Source: Puccinia triticina
Lineage: Eukaryota > Basidiomycota > Pucciniomycetes > Pucciniales > Pucciniaceae
DNA: 64,000 bases
Reading direction: 5' to 3'
Assembly (NCBI RefSeq): GCF_026914185.1
Contig: NC_070561.1
Coordinates: 7,626,001-7,690,000 of the forward strand
Part shown: positions 10,501-22,093 of the stretch, piece by piece
Layout: each line of letters opens with the position of its first letter
Position numbering within the stretch: position 1 is the first letter of the stretch
Notes under the pieces: model-generated
Database searches by the model: none
The model's input: only the letters and a program-made list of their open reading frames with translations
Told to the model about the DNA's origin: nothing
Made by a program: the position numbers and the translations under genes

Positions 10501-13146
10501 TCTGCTTTTGGGGCTAGCAGGATAAGGAGGTCTTCTGAGGAGAGGAGGATAGGGTCTCTCAGTTGTCAACTTGATATGAACTTCATGACCCTTAATGGCA
10601 CCAAGGGGCTGGTTGGTGTTGGAGAAGGCTAGGTTGTTATTGTAGAGGACTTCAAACAGCTTCTCCTTTTGCTCAATGGTCAGCTTATTACTGAACTTGG
10701 CTTCACAGAGTTCTTCTGTAATAAATTTCTGCAGTTGAGGATGGGACTTCTTTACAGCAGAAATTTCATTGGAAGGGCTCATTTTCTCCAGATGATGAGA
10801 CTTAAAGCTGAATTTCTTCCTCTTGTTCTCATTTCCAATGGTAAAGAATCTCTCTTTGCTGTTTGTGATGTCAAAGCCATAAAGAGACATGTAATCATTC
10901 CCAAGGATAAGATAGTTAATTCTTGCATTTTTCATGACTACAAATTCTGCTAGAATTCTAATGGAACCTTTAGTGTGAGGAAAAATCAAAGCCATTTCTA
11001 TTATGCCCATTGGCTGTAATTGGTCACTACAGCTGTGAAATTTAGCATGGTTGATTGGCATGAGCTTGTTTTCCCATTCTGGTAATATAGAATCTAGCAG
11101 TTTGTTGCTGATGATTGAGCAAGAAGCTCCACTATCAAGAAGGCATGAGTGTTCTCTGGATTCAATTAGGACAGTAGTAAGGTTTGCTTTTCCAGTAAGA
11201 TGAGCTTTTCCTCTATCAGGTTTACATTTCATCAGTCTAGCATCCTCTATGTGGGAAGACTGGCAGGATTTGTCCCAGGTCTGAGGTTGATGAGTTTCAG
11301 CTTGAATTTCAGCAATGGAGAAGTCTTGGTTTATCTCACATTCTACAGCATGTGTTCCAAAATCAAAATCAACTAAGGGATCATAATTGGCACCATTCCC
11401 ATTGTCCATGGCAAGAATCATGTGGTTGGTTCTATGATTCTCTTCCTCTTCATCCAGTTCTGATTCAGACTTATGTGGTTCACCTTGATCATCTTCATTG
11501 TCACTCTTGGGATCATCATCATCCTCCATTCCTACATTATTAATTCTTTTCTTCTTCTTGGGGCATTCCCTGGAGAAGTGGCCAGTTTGTTTGCAGAAAT
11601 GACACATAAGTTTTTCTTTCTCAGGGGCAGAGACATAATTCTTTTTGGCAGAGGAGTCGGATGGCTTATCAGCTTTCTCAGGGGCAGAATTGTTTCTCCA
11701 TTGGGATCTGTTAGGAGGGTTATAATTGTTTGTCACAGGCTTGTTCCTTTTCATGACTCTGTCTATGACTTCTTCAGCAATTATGACCATATCCTCAAAA
11801 CTCATTTCAGTAGCATCTCTTTTGTATCTGCTTTTAATAGCATGTTCAAGGTTTGGAGGGCATTGCTTCAAGATTTTCTCACAAATAAGATACTCACTGA
11901 GTTCAGGTTGATAAGCCTTCAGTCTTTCTCTCTGATTACCAAACCATTTGTGGATTTTCCTTCCATCATAGGCAAAGTGATCATTCTCAAATTCTTGTTG
12001 CATTTTCCATTTCCAGTTCTCAGTGCCAAACTTGTTTCTAATGGCATTCTTCCACCAAGCCCAAGATTTGTTTCCATACTGGTCTCTGATGCCTAGGTAC
12101 CAATTCCTGGCAGTGTCAGTCAACAAGATTGTTAATCTACTGATTATCATATTATCCAGCATCAAGTAGTCTCTGACCAGGATATCAGTGTTTTTAATCC
12201 AAAGTTCATGATTGTAAGGCAATTCTCCAGAGAATTTCTCCCAGTCTCCATTCTTGGGGATACCTTTCCACAATTCTTTCCTCATTTCAAAGTCTATTGC
12301 TCCATGATCAATATAGGGGAATTCTTCTTGTGCATTTGCATCAGTAGCATTGCTAGTAGGTCTAGAGAAGTTATCCCTGGATGGTCTTTGAGGTTCAGGA
12401 GTAGGAATAGGTGGAGGGGCTCTGTGTTCTTGCTGTTGTTCATGATGAACATTCTGAAAAGGGTTATTGTACAAGAGATGTGGGGGCTGTTCTCTATCCT
12501 TTTGGGTCATTAATGAATCTAATCTGGAACTCACAGAATTTATCCCAGAAGATATATCACTGAATCTTCTCTTGGATTGTTCAAACCTGTTGTGTTCATT
12601 GACATGAAGATCATTAATCTGATTTCCAATGGATGAAAGGTTGTGATCCAGTTTCTCTTCAAGCCCTTTCAAATTCTGGCCAATGTTGTCCATGTTGGAA
12701 TGGCATTGTGATTCATTCACCAGAATCAAATCTTGGATAGTCTCGAATTTCTCATCCATGTGTTTTTTCATTTGTTCTAACATATTGTTGCTCACATTGG
12801 ATTTCTCTCTGGCACTTTCTCCTGTATTATTCAGGATTTGGTCTAGTAAGAATGGGATGAATTCACTTTTAAAGAGATCAAGAATGGAATCATTTAATAC
12901 TTCTTTAAAGTTGCTAACACAAGATTCAAGAAGTGTACCAGGAATGGTTTCAACAGTGCCAGACAATTCAGATAGAAATTTAGAGAACAATACTTGTAGC
13001 TTTTCTTCTAGAAACAAGGGGCCATTTCTTGACATTTCATTGTTAAGATTGTTGAGGAAAAATTCTCTATTGGAAGGGTCAGAGAGATTATCAATGTCTA
13101 AACTAAGACCTAAAGGAGAATCACTACTTAATGAACTTTTAGGCAA
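7600..13146 (-). CDS. Gag-pol polyprotein with chromodomain (Ty3/gypsy chromovirus)
   Basis: One uninterrupted 1,848-codon frame. Residues 1-500 are gag, with a coiled-coil-like N-terminus. A CCHC zinc knuckle ([14 protein letters not shown]) lies near 513. The aspartic protease motif L-L-D-S-G-A-S is near 668. The RT catalytic Y-I-D-D is near 1,025, and the RNase H motif Y-V-D-S-S is near 1,168. The integrase has its HHCC finger near 1,405-1,447 and D/D/E residues (N-M-D-W, I-S-D-R-D, A-E-R-M) near 1,477, 1,538 and 1,574. The C-terminal ~50 residues (R-Y-K-G, D-E-W-L-L-E) form a chromodomain, which in this group targets integration to histone marks. All key residues are present. The frame has no ATG at its 5' end: it opens directly after the TAA at 13150-13152, and the first Met is codon 38 (13035). 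Readthrough, reinitiation or splicing must supply the start. Confidence 0.95.
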
Positions 13147-13154
13147 GGATTACA

Positions 13155-14728
13155 CTAATATGGGCCTCTCCCTCTGGCTCTCCCTCGACCGTAACCTCTC
13201 CTCACTCCTCGTGTGGCTCTCATGAGATATTCTCCTATCTGGAGAACCCGCTGGGTGTCGTCCCGTTGGTGTCTCCAGTTCCTCCCTGATCCTCTCCAAT
13301 TGCCTTGAGGATGGGGCTGGCTGTGGTCTGCGTACCCTTGCTGCGTGGGAGGATAGTGGTGTTGATTGTACTCGCCAGGATGCTGGTGCGTGTTGGGGCG
13401 GAATAACTGAACCACCTCTCGCGGTATAGAAGCTGGCGGAGGTCTCACTTGGAGCTGCTGTTGCGGTAGAGGGGGTGGCGGTGGCGGTGGCAATTGATGG
13501 CTGCGGTAAACTGGAGCCTCTGGGCGCAGTGGTTGTTGTGGCGGCGGCGGCGGCGGCGCTTGAGTTCCTGGATTGGATTGAGGGGTAGGACCCTGGTACC
13601 CAGCCTCTCGAGTCCTGTGCTGGAAGTTCGTGGGCTCTGGAGTTGGTGTAGCTATCATGGGCTGGTGGTTGGAGTGCGGAATCAAAGCTAGGGACGGATT
13701 GTTCTACGGATGGGGGGCGGCCGTAATCTGAGGCTGATTGTTGTTGCCTTGATTGTAAATGAGGCGCTCTACGTTGTTCAATTCCATCCGGGGAATCCAT
13801 TCTTGGCAGAGACGGATAGTTTCCTCTCTCCCAACTATGTCTTCTATCATATCCTGGCTCGTGGCCGCCTGGGATAGGATCATTTTCATAGTCCTCAGGT
13901 TCTGCGCCTCCCGCGCTCGGACGAAAAGGTCGAATTGGTCGTTGAAAAGATTCACTAGTCCTGAGATCTCTGGATCTTCCGGTATGAGCTCCATCGGGCC
14001 TGAAGAATCTGTTGGATGGGGGTTCTGAATGGGCGGAAGCAGGGCTAGATTCGGTGGCGCCTCCGGTCGTAAACCCTCTGGGTTGGTAGGCAGGGAGTTC
14101 ATCTGAGTGCCTGCTGATATCATCGGTTCTCTCTCTACTGGGCGCGGCACTGGTGTCGACCTGTTGGATGCGAGGGCCAGGGACGTCTCTCTTGGGTTGT
14201 ACAATGCCGGCGGTATTCCGGTATCCGGAGGCAGCGGCTCCTCTTGAGGGAAATTGAGGAAATCCTCTCCCAGCGGTGGTAGCGCCGATTCTAGCTCTTC
14301 GAAGCCGCTCTTCTGCGGCGGGGCTGAGTTGGTAGCGGAGCTGTTGTTCTGCGGAGAGGTTTCGGCCATTCCTAAGATGAGGAGGCATAATGTATTAGAT
14401 TTTGTTGAAGAAAATGGGAAGGAGGCAGGGTTTGAGTACCTGTAGTTTGGGATTTAGCGGAAATCCTTTTACTTTTACGTGTGGTAGAAGAGGATTTCTT
14501 CTTGGAATCCTTTGCGCAAGTTTTCGCAGGTGGTTCAGAGGTCCAGTCAGATATCTTGACGGGAGCTATGGTTTTTCTACGGCGAGTTTTCGGAGCTTTA
14601 GCTGTAGCTATAGGAGTCCACAAGGTACTACTGATAAGGTTGCCGTTACGCGGATTTGCTACTATCCTGTCGTCGTAGTTTTCTTCTTCTGTGCTAGTCT
14701 GCGCTGTCACGAATTTTTTTACGGTCAA
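13155..14728 (-). CDS. ORF1 of the gypsy element, spliced, with one in-frame TAG
   Basis: A 68-nt intron (14439-14372; GTACTC donor, CTAAT branch, TTAG acceptor) joins a basic exon (14728-14440) in frame to a long exon (14371-13155). The long exon has a helical block around L-V-N-L-F-N-D-Q-F-D-L-F, a proline-rich stretch, and an Arg/Gly tail (R-G-Y-G-R-G-R-A-R-G-R-G). That suggests a nucleic-acid-binding gag accessory. A TAG at 13704-13706 splits the long exon into 221- and 176-codon halves, so it is either a nonsense mutation or a readthrough codon. The true 5' end is unresolved: the first exon has no ATG, and a further exon at 14744-14938 could join through a weak intron. The overlapping frame 14388-13150 is also fully open. 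Confidence 0.6.
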
Positions 14729-15128
14729 CTGCGGTAATTATAGTTAAGAAGAAGGAGAATCTTTTGAGCGCACTCCGTTTTTCGCTATCTCTTCTTGATC
14801 CGAAGATATAGAGGGTTCTGGGGAGGATAAGTCCGACGAAGGGATAAATAGCTGCGCGGAGGAGTCGCAATTCTGCACTTTCACGAGTACACAGGACGTG
14901 AAAATTTTTTTCAAGGGTTCAGTTAGGGAATTTATCAATATAAGAGCAGTTTGGAATAATTTTTGAAGAATTTTAGCGTTAGTATGATATGTAGAAAAAA
15001 AATTTAAAGTGATTTTTTCGAATTTTTAAGAGTTTTTTGTTTGATTTAGTCAGGATGATAAGTCCTTTGGCTTTATAGCAGTCTAGAATTATGAAAAGGT
15101 GAGTAATTTTCCCGATGAGGCCCCCAAT

Positions 15129-16045
15129 TGTGAGCCTGAGTCTCTTTAGTGACAGCAGGACACAAGAAAGATAGGGGGAATAATTGGATTTCTTTGGATA
15201 AAGAAAATACAATTATGAGAGAGAGAGAAACTGAGCAGGATTAAGTTGAGCAGATATTCAAGGTTATTATAGTGGGAATGCACGTCCACTGGCAATGCCA
15301 CCTCTTCAGAAGAGTGCTGCCAAGCTGAGCTAGAGAGTGCTACAGCCTCCTCTCACCAAGGAAACGTGGAGGGTCTCTGGATTAGATAAATTTAATCCAG
15401 CCACAATTTTTTAGCTTCCTTCTGGATAGTCAAGGTTCTTAAAGGGAAACCTAAGGGACAGCCCTTTAATAAAGATAAGGCAAAGGCCAGCAGTTATGGA
15501 GGGACAGCCCTGTGATCAAGAGAAGGCAAAGGCCAGCAGAAAGAACAGATCAAGCAAGACACAGAGTTGTACCTCTGAGATAAACAAGGTTCAGTGAAAA
15601 AGGTTACTTACTGTCAATATCCTAGGCGCCTGTGACGGTAGGTATACTGGGAGTGTTGTAAACTCTTTGGTGGTGATCCTGGGGTTATCTGGGGTGTGGT
15701 TCTGGTGTGCTGAAGTCTGTAGATCCACCTCAGGCAAGGGGGATCCTGACTACGAAAATTTTCACAGTTTGCTTATGTAATTTACATATGTACATGTGGT
15801 TTGGCGCGCCTGGTAGCGCTGACACGTCACAACTGCGCAAGCGCGCCACAACTCAATAACTCAGGGAAGGAGTATAGTTACAATGAATTGATAAGTTGTA
15901 ACTAGGGTTAAAATTGCATGAGGAAACAGAATATGAAGTCAAAACAAGGTTATCTCTTAAGATGAAAAAGATATAAAGTAATTTATATGTAACAAAGGTA
16001 GAACAGTCAGCTTTTAGGTCAGCTGTGATGACTCTAAGGCTGACA
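15129..16045 (-). repeat. 5' LTR of the gypsy element (917 bp)
   Basis: Matches 6631-7561 almost base for base, with a shorter GA-repeat near 15217-15230. It is the promoter-bearing LTR for the minus-strand genes. Confidence 0.95.
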
Positions 16046-16339
16046 TTCATGAACGTTTTGCTCCCCAGACCATCTTAAACTTGTTTTCCCAAGACATTGA
16101 AATAGCTCTGAGGGATCATAAATTTTAACCAGCAGTAGTAATCAAGACTTTCATGTCATATATTCTTCATGTGAAAAAATGTTTAACAATTTTGTGCCAC
16201 CAAGATTTGAGATACAAGGAGTACACAGTGGGTGTAGTAGGAAAATGACTACTATCATATGCCTCAGCAGGTACGCAATTGGACATTTCAACTCACCTGG
16301 TTCCCCCAATTTCAATGAGACATTTGGAGCACACTGCAG

Positions 16340-16460
16340 CCACACTCCTATTACGTAGTGTGCTTTTGGACACTCCTATTATGGAGTGTGATTTGGAAAC
16401 TCTTATTATGGATTGTGCTTTGGCACACTCGTATTACAGAGTGTGCTTTGGCACACACCA
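16340..16460. repeat. Four ~28-bp tandem inverted-repeat units
   Basis: Four consecutive units of the form A-C-A-C-T-C-(C/T/G)-T-A-T-T-A-(C/T)-(G/A)-(T/G/A)-A-G-T-G-T-G-C-T-T-T-G-G. Each is a small stem (ACACTC/GAGTGT) with a TATTA loop. The sequence is unrelated to the 3.2 kb array, but the architecture is the same. 16460-16850 holds a small hairpin (about 16622-16662) and no gene. Confidence 0.7.
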
Positions 16461-16849
16461 GTAAAATTTACTAAAATTTAGGGAATCAATTTCTCACAGT
16501 TTCAAAATGTAAAATGCAGGATTGAATGTATCACAAAAAATGATTAAAGAACAGATAAAAGAATGTGAATAGCACTGCTAGCGCTGATGGCAACAATGGA
16601 GGCCCTGTAGTTTCAAGGGGTGCCTGTTAGCAGTAGCAGGCAATCACTGCCTGCTAACAGAAAACCAACATTTGTAGTTCAGATCTGTTACGCTGCGCTG
16701 AACTACTGAATAAATGTAGCATAGCGGCCCACAGTTGATGTACTGCAGTCAAGCGGCTCAATGTCCGTAGTCACCCTGAAGCACTGGGTTATGCCCCCCT
16801 GGAAACACAGGTCAAGCAGAGGACGCAGGCCCAAGGTCAATCATGTGTC

Positions 16850-17674
16850 TTCCAACACAGGTGGATCAAGATTTCAAGATTTTAGATCACTCATCAGAAA
16901 ATCCTCAAGAGAAGAATTATCCAGCCTCTCAAGACCCTTCAGCCTGATCAAGATCCCTCAAGATTCAGTGTCATGTGGGTTTTGTTTTGTTTCTTCTGTC
17001 TTGTTTTTTTTTTTTTAGATTCTTTATTATTTGATTGTGTGTTTCTATTCTTCCTTATTCTCATTGATGTTGCTTTATCTTTGATTGTTGTGGTGTTTTC
17101 TTCTCTTTCTTCTTTTTTCCTATTTTCCTGTTTGATGTTTGTAGTTAGGGATGTGATGACATGTCCTGTGACATGTCACTCCCCAGAGTCCAAGTTCGAG
17201 CTTGAACTTGGAGGATGGGGCGGCATGGGACTTGCTCTGATCCACAAGAAATTCCATCATCTTTCTGATCCGCTGGCAGTATCCCCAGAACTTTCCTGAT
17301 CCTTGGCCAAGTGGCCCGTATCCCTATCATCTTGATCATCACCAGCAGTATCCCCGCACCAGGAAAAAACAATGATAACTTGCCTACAAGTGACATGAGA
17401 AAGTCCAAAGGCCCTTTTTTACTTTGCTATGTCACTTGCAGACAAGTGATGATTGTTTTTTCCTGGTGCCGTCATCTTTTCCTGATTCTTCTCTCATCTT
17501 TTCATCCACCAAACCCGCCGACAGTATTCCATCCCCGTTGTCTCTGAAAAATCCACCCCCAACGCTATCACTTTTCAATCCACTTCTCATTTCCCAGACC
17601 ACCCACAAGGGCAGCTCAACAGCACCTATCCCCTCAACGCTCTGCCTACTGCCTGGCATGGTAGGAGTTCCACA
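16850..17674 (+). mobile_element. LTR-type repeat family, copy A (3' internal end + LTR)
   Basis: A TCAAGA-rich stretch (16865-16970), a long pyrimidine tract (16975-17130) and T-A-G-T-T-A-G-G-G-A lead into a candidate LTR at 17152-17674, starting TGTGATGACATG and ending GAGTTCCACA. Copies B (34281-34910, minus) and C (53335-54260, minus) have the same order of blocks. I read it as the 3' end of a Ty1/copia-like element with its LTR. A 114-bp MITE sits inside. Confidence 0.6.
17356..17469. mobile_element. 114-bp MITE nested in LTR copy A
   Basis: Terminal inverted repeats begin GCACCAGGAAAAAACAAT and are mirrored by ATTGTTTTTTCCTGGTGC; the arms extend about 45 bp with a few mismatches. Copies B and C of the host LTR lack it. 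A shorter relative is at 33388-33469. Confidence 0.7.
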
Positions 17675-18030
17675 CCGTGCCCTAGCTGGCCCCTCACAGC
17701 CCCTTGGTCCCAATCATACAGAAATTCTTTTTCTGAATCCTGCCCTCCTGGAGAAAATGCAAGCAGCATCTCTATCCGTTTCTGAGGACCTGGAGTTCTC
17801 TAGATACACCCTCTCCCAGACACCATCTCCATCAGCTACCAAACCGGACCAGGAGATCCAATACTCTACCAACTCTCTCTCCAGCTCCTCGTCTCCATCC
17901 ATTTCTGAGGAGTACATACACTCTCTCCCGCATACCATCTCCACCACCAAACCGGACCAGGAGATGCATTGCAGCAATGTTCTGTCTGGCTCCTCATCTC
18001 CATACATTTTGTAAAATACACATCATCTGA
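17675..18030 (+). other. Tandem-duplicated Ser/Pro-rich frame, not convincing as a gene
   Basis: A plus-strand frame that starts inside the LTR (17424) runs open to 18014. Two ~110-bp copies each contain A-C-C-A-A-A-C-C-G-G-A-C-C-A-G-G-A-G-A-T and encode T-K-P-D-Q-E. There is no independent start, splice site or domain. It may be the 3' remnant of a gene cut by the repeat. Confidence 0.25.
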
Positions 18031-18090
18031 TTGCATTTCAAATATCAAGCTATAAACACACTATCTTCTGTAAAACCATACAAAATTATT

Positions 18091-21000
18091 TTATTCAGGG
18101 TCTGGCTTGGGTTTAGGCTCTGGAGAGGGCTTGGGGTCTGGAGATGGTTTAGGCCCTGGAGAGGGCTTGGGGTCGGGTTTGCGGTCTGGAGATGGTTTAG
18201 GCCCTGGAGAGGGCTTGGGGTTGGGTTTGGGGTCTGGAGATGGTTTAGGCCCTGGAGAGGGCTTGGGGTCGGGTTTGGGGTCTGGAGATGGTTTAGGCCC
18301 TGGAGAGGGCTTGGGGTCGGGTTTGCGGTCTGGAGATGGTTTAGGCCCTGGAGAGGGCTTGGGGTCGGGTTTGGGGTCTGGAGATGGTTTAGGCCCTGGA
18401 GAGGGCTTGGGGTCGGGTTTGGGGTCTGGAGATGGCTTAGGCCCTGGAGAGGGCTTGGGGTTGGGTTTGGGGTCTGGAGATGGTTTAGGGTCTGGCTTGG
18501 GCTCACCTGCCGGTAGTGGCTTTTCAGGAGTTGGTTTGGGTTTGATGTCTTGAACAGGTGTCTTTGGGATTTCTTGCAGTTTAAGTGAGCTTGTCAGATC
18601 ATTTGGATTGGGAAGGGGCTTAACTGGGAGCTTGATTGATTTTTGCACATCAGTTGGGGGTGTTTTTGGCAGGGGTAACTCTTGAAGTGTCACTGGCAGC
18701 GTTTTGGGTGGTGTTTTAGGTGGTGTTTTTGGAATTGGTACCCCTTGAAGCTTGACTGTTTTGGGCAGTGTTTTAGGTAATTCTTGCAGTGTCACTGGTG
18801 GGGTTTTAGGGGGGGTTTTAGGTGGTGTTTTAGGTATTGGGAACTCTAGCAGTGTCACTGCTGTTGTCTTAGGTGGTGTTTTAGGAAGTGGTAAATCTTG
18901 AAGCTTGACTGTTTTGGGTGGTGTTTTAGGCAGCTCTTGCAGTTTCACTGGTGGTGTTTGTGGAAGGTTTGCTGGGGGCTTCAAGTCAGCTGGCTTTATG
19001 GGTTGGGTGGGAGCTCCCACAGGCGGAAATCGTGAGGAAAGCAAGATCCCACTGGAAAAAGCCTCAATTGGTCTTCCATTAGGAGTGACTGTTACTGTTG
19101 GCATACGTTTGAAGGCCCCGCTGGTTATTCGGTCAGTAACTTGGAATGTTGCTTGATTCTGAGCCAATCTCATTGTAATTGTTTCAGAAAATCCAAATCT
19201 CATCCCATTATCTACATTGACAAAAGACCTCACAGGGACTATTGGGGTTGGATTTGGGACGGGGATCTGAAGGTGAAATTGGAAATCAGTGGGAAAATAT
19301 TGGAAGAATGCAATCAAAATGAACATACACCCATCCTCTTTGCTGCAATCCATAAGCTTTGTGTTTGTCGCATTGAGAACATGTCAGTATTAACAGGAGG
19401 GATTCCAATGAGACGGTTTGATAGCCCAGGGATGTTGTTTAAAAGTGTTCTTCCTGATCCTCTTTCAGAGAATTCAAATGTATTTCCTCCAAACTGAATT
19501 TTCTCTGATATGCGAGTTGGGTTCCCATTTCTATCAAATCGCTCAGTGATTTTTGCACTGAAGTCTCCTATCTGGAGTCTCTCAGTGAAGCTCCCCAATC
19601 TTCCATTTGAGCGAATTCTTTCTGTGATGGTATCACTAAATGTTGTTCCCCCCATCTGGCCAGTGATAGACTGTTGAAATCTGTTTGGTCGTCCATTCTG
19701 ATCAAATTTGCCACCTATTTGAATTCTGTTACCAGCCGCGTCTTTACCTATAACCATAACCGTTTCGGTTTGGATGAAACTCTGGGGAATCTGGAAGGGA
19801 AAATTGACTCAGAATTGTATTGAAAAAATTTAAAATTTAAATACACATACCCCACTCTGTTTGGCTACAGCAATTAACTGCATGCATCCTGTTGCAAAAG
19901 GGTTGACTATTGACATTCTGATTGTTGTTGTTGTTTTACGTCTCCTTCTTCCAGGCGCAGGTAAGTCAGACAGTATGGGCTGAAGAATCATGGCATTAGA
20001 TCGCAAGGTGAATTGGAGCTTGAAATTTATTTTCACTTACAAAATTCTGATATTTGTTTTGAAACAAAACATTTGAAAAAAATATGGTCAAATAAGGTAA
20101 AGAACAAGTAAAGCTGGAAGAACTGTTCTTACCGCCTGGTTCTAATTTGTTCAAACAAAGACAAACCAAAAGTTAGTACAAAAAGATAAAACTCAGGAGC
20201 TTTGTATCAAACAAAGCAGTTGATCGGAACAAGTTTTAATAATCTTACTTTCACCAAAAGAAAAAAACTTACGTTTACCTTGAAAGTCCAAGGGGGAAAT
20301 AACATTCAAAGTTAGTTTTTAACTCAAAGTGCTTTCTTTGTGTATACTGCAAAAATCCTCACATTTTATTCCAGAATAAATTATGAGTTGGAGAGAGACA
20401 ATTCAGAAATATGTTGGATGAAACATGATGAGAACAAATCTTACAAGGAATGGATTCTAAAGATGCAGAAATGATCAGTACTGTCAAGATAAATAGAGGA
20501 ACTTGAAAAATACTCACAGTGTTGTTTGGCTAAGTGATGATTTGTTAAAATCAAATCAGCCACGCATACTGAAAGCAATCTTCCTACTGAGAAATAACTT
20601 ACACCTGGCTGTATCATATAAATTCATGGTTAATCAGTACTTCTCTATCTATTCATTTTATTTAAAATTCTTGACTTACATTAGGGGGGGGCTATGGGTG
20701 TGTGGCATGGTAATTTAGCTGTCAGCAAAAATTTGATAGCTCAAATCATATGACGGGTATCTTACAAGATTCTAAAGCCCCAATTTTATTTCCATTGAGT
20801 GGAATGTCAGAATTTTCTCTTGTTTCATTCAGATATAGAGTATATGAAGACCTACCCCAGTTGTATCCTGTTTTAGAGGAGAGCTCATTTCAGTAAAAGC
20901 TTATCATGGACGTTTGGTAGAAATTCTCACAATTGGATTGGGAGTTGGGTTTCCCCCTGTTGGATTTGGAACTCCACCTCCTGGTGTGGGGGTAGCGCTT

Positions 21001-22061
21001 CCCAAATTATCAGCTGCACCCAGCGAGGCTGCAGTGGGATTTGGTTTGGTACTCCCAGGGTCAGTAAGAGGATTCAAGGTAGTGTTTCCAGTAGGATTTG
21101 TCCCCAAAGCATCAGTTGAAGCTGGGCCACCAGTAATTGGGATAGGGTTTGGAGTTGCCAGATCAGCGGTACCCAAAGCAGCAGCACCTGCTGCAGGATT
21201 TACGCCCACAGGTGAGGTGATACCACCCCCGGGGTTTGGAGCTCCCAAGTTATCAGTTGAACCCAAAGCTGTTCCTGCTGGATTAGTTCCTCCAGGGGTC
21301 AGAGCATTGCTTCCCGGGGTTATCCCAGTGTTTGTAGCACCCCCAAGTGACACGGTTGAATCCAATGTTGCACCACCAGTACCAATACCCAATGATGTAT
21401 TCCCACCAATACTGGCCTTGAAACCATTTTGACCCATGGAAATTCAGAAATCAGCTGGGTCCATTTCATTTTTGAAGGTTATTTTTGAAAGAAAAAGCTT
21501 ACATCAAGCTGTGGGTCAAGGAAATGAACAAATCAATTTCAAGTCAATTCTTTCTTGATGATTTCAAGATAAAAAGACATGTGAACTTACAGTTGCCTGT
21601 ATCAATCAAGAAAAGATAAATTTGAACCAAAGACCTTCCTTTCATAAGCTTCAAGTTAAATTTTGTTTGATCTGAAATTACTCACAGCAGTTGGTGGCGG
21701 TTGTGTGGCTGGTTGTGGTGGTGGTAATGGTTGAGGCTGGGGTTCCACGGCTGGTTGTGGCTGCGGAACAGGCTGGGGGTCCACGGCTGGTTGTGGTTGT
21801 GGTAATGTTTGTGGCTGCGGAGGTTGCAGGGCAGCCTGGGGTTGCGGGGCCATCTGGGGTTGTGGGGCAGGAAGGGGCTGAGAAAGAAGGCTTGGATCAC
21901 CTCCTCCTACAGGATTTATAGTCTGGGTTGAGGAATTAACATCAATTTTTGTTGTACGTGTAAGGTCAGCACCAGTTTGAGTAGTCTGAGATGGAAGAAT
22001 AAGATCAGCTGGTTGTGATCACACTTGCAGGACACAATTTGAGAATGAGTCATACCGCTTT

Positions 22062-22093
<32 letters not shown>

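Larger units (their letters stand above)
6631..16045 (-). mobile_element. Young Ty3/gypsy (chromovirus) LTR retrotransposon, 9,415 bp
   Basis: LTRs at 6631-7561 and 15129-16045 both run TG...CA on the minus strand. They differ by one visible substitution (T at 7154 versus G at 15642) and a 14-bp length change in a GA-repeat. The target duplication is a perfect 5 bp, TTCAT at 6626-6630 and at 16046-16050. Gene order on the minus strand is 5' LTR, ORF1 (14728-13155), gag-pol with C-terminal chromodomain (13146-7600), 3' LTR. After the 5' LTR the next bases (minus) are ATTGGGGGCCTCATC, the candidate primer-binding site. A purine-rich G-G-T-A-G-G-G-A-A directly precedes the 3' LTR. The near-identical LTRs imply very recent insertion. 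Confidence 0.95.

Noticed and set aside
13150..14388. 412-codon frame MPPHLRN... as the real ORF1
   Set aside because: Its start lies across the acceptor of a clean intron that feeds the other frame, and it is low-complexity Ser/Arg/Pro. I kept it only as a finding because it is collinear with gag-pol.
17424..18014. 196-codon plus-strand gene
   Set aside because: Its start lies inside an LTR and a MITE; the only structure is a two-copy tandem duplication.
18031..18553. Plus-strand Gly/Leu- and Trp/Arg-rich frames
   Set aside because: Antisense shadows of the 48-bp Pro-rich coding repeat of the micro-exon gene.
20904..21437. Stand-alone 177-residue minus-strand gene
   Set aside because: Its frame is better explained as exon 17, entering at 21416 after TTTCAAG and leaving at a GTGAGA donor (20930); the stop lies in the next intron.
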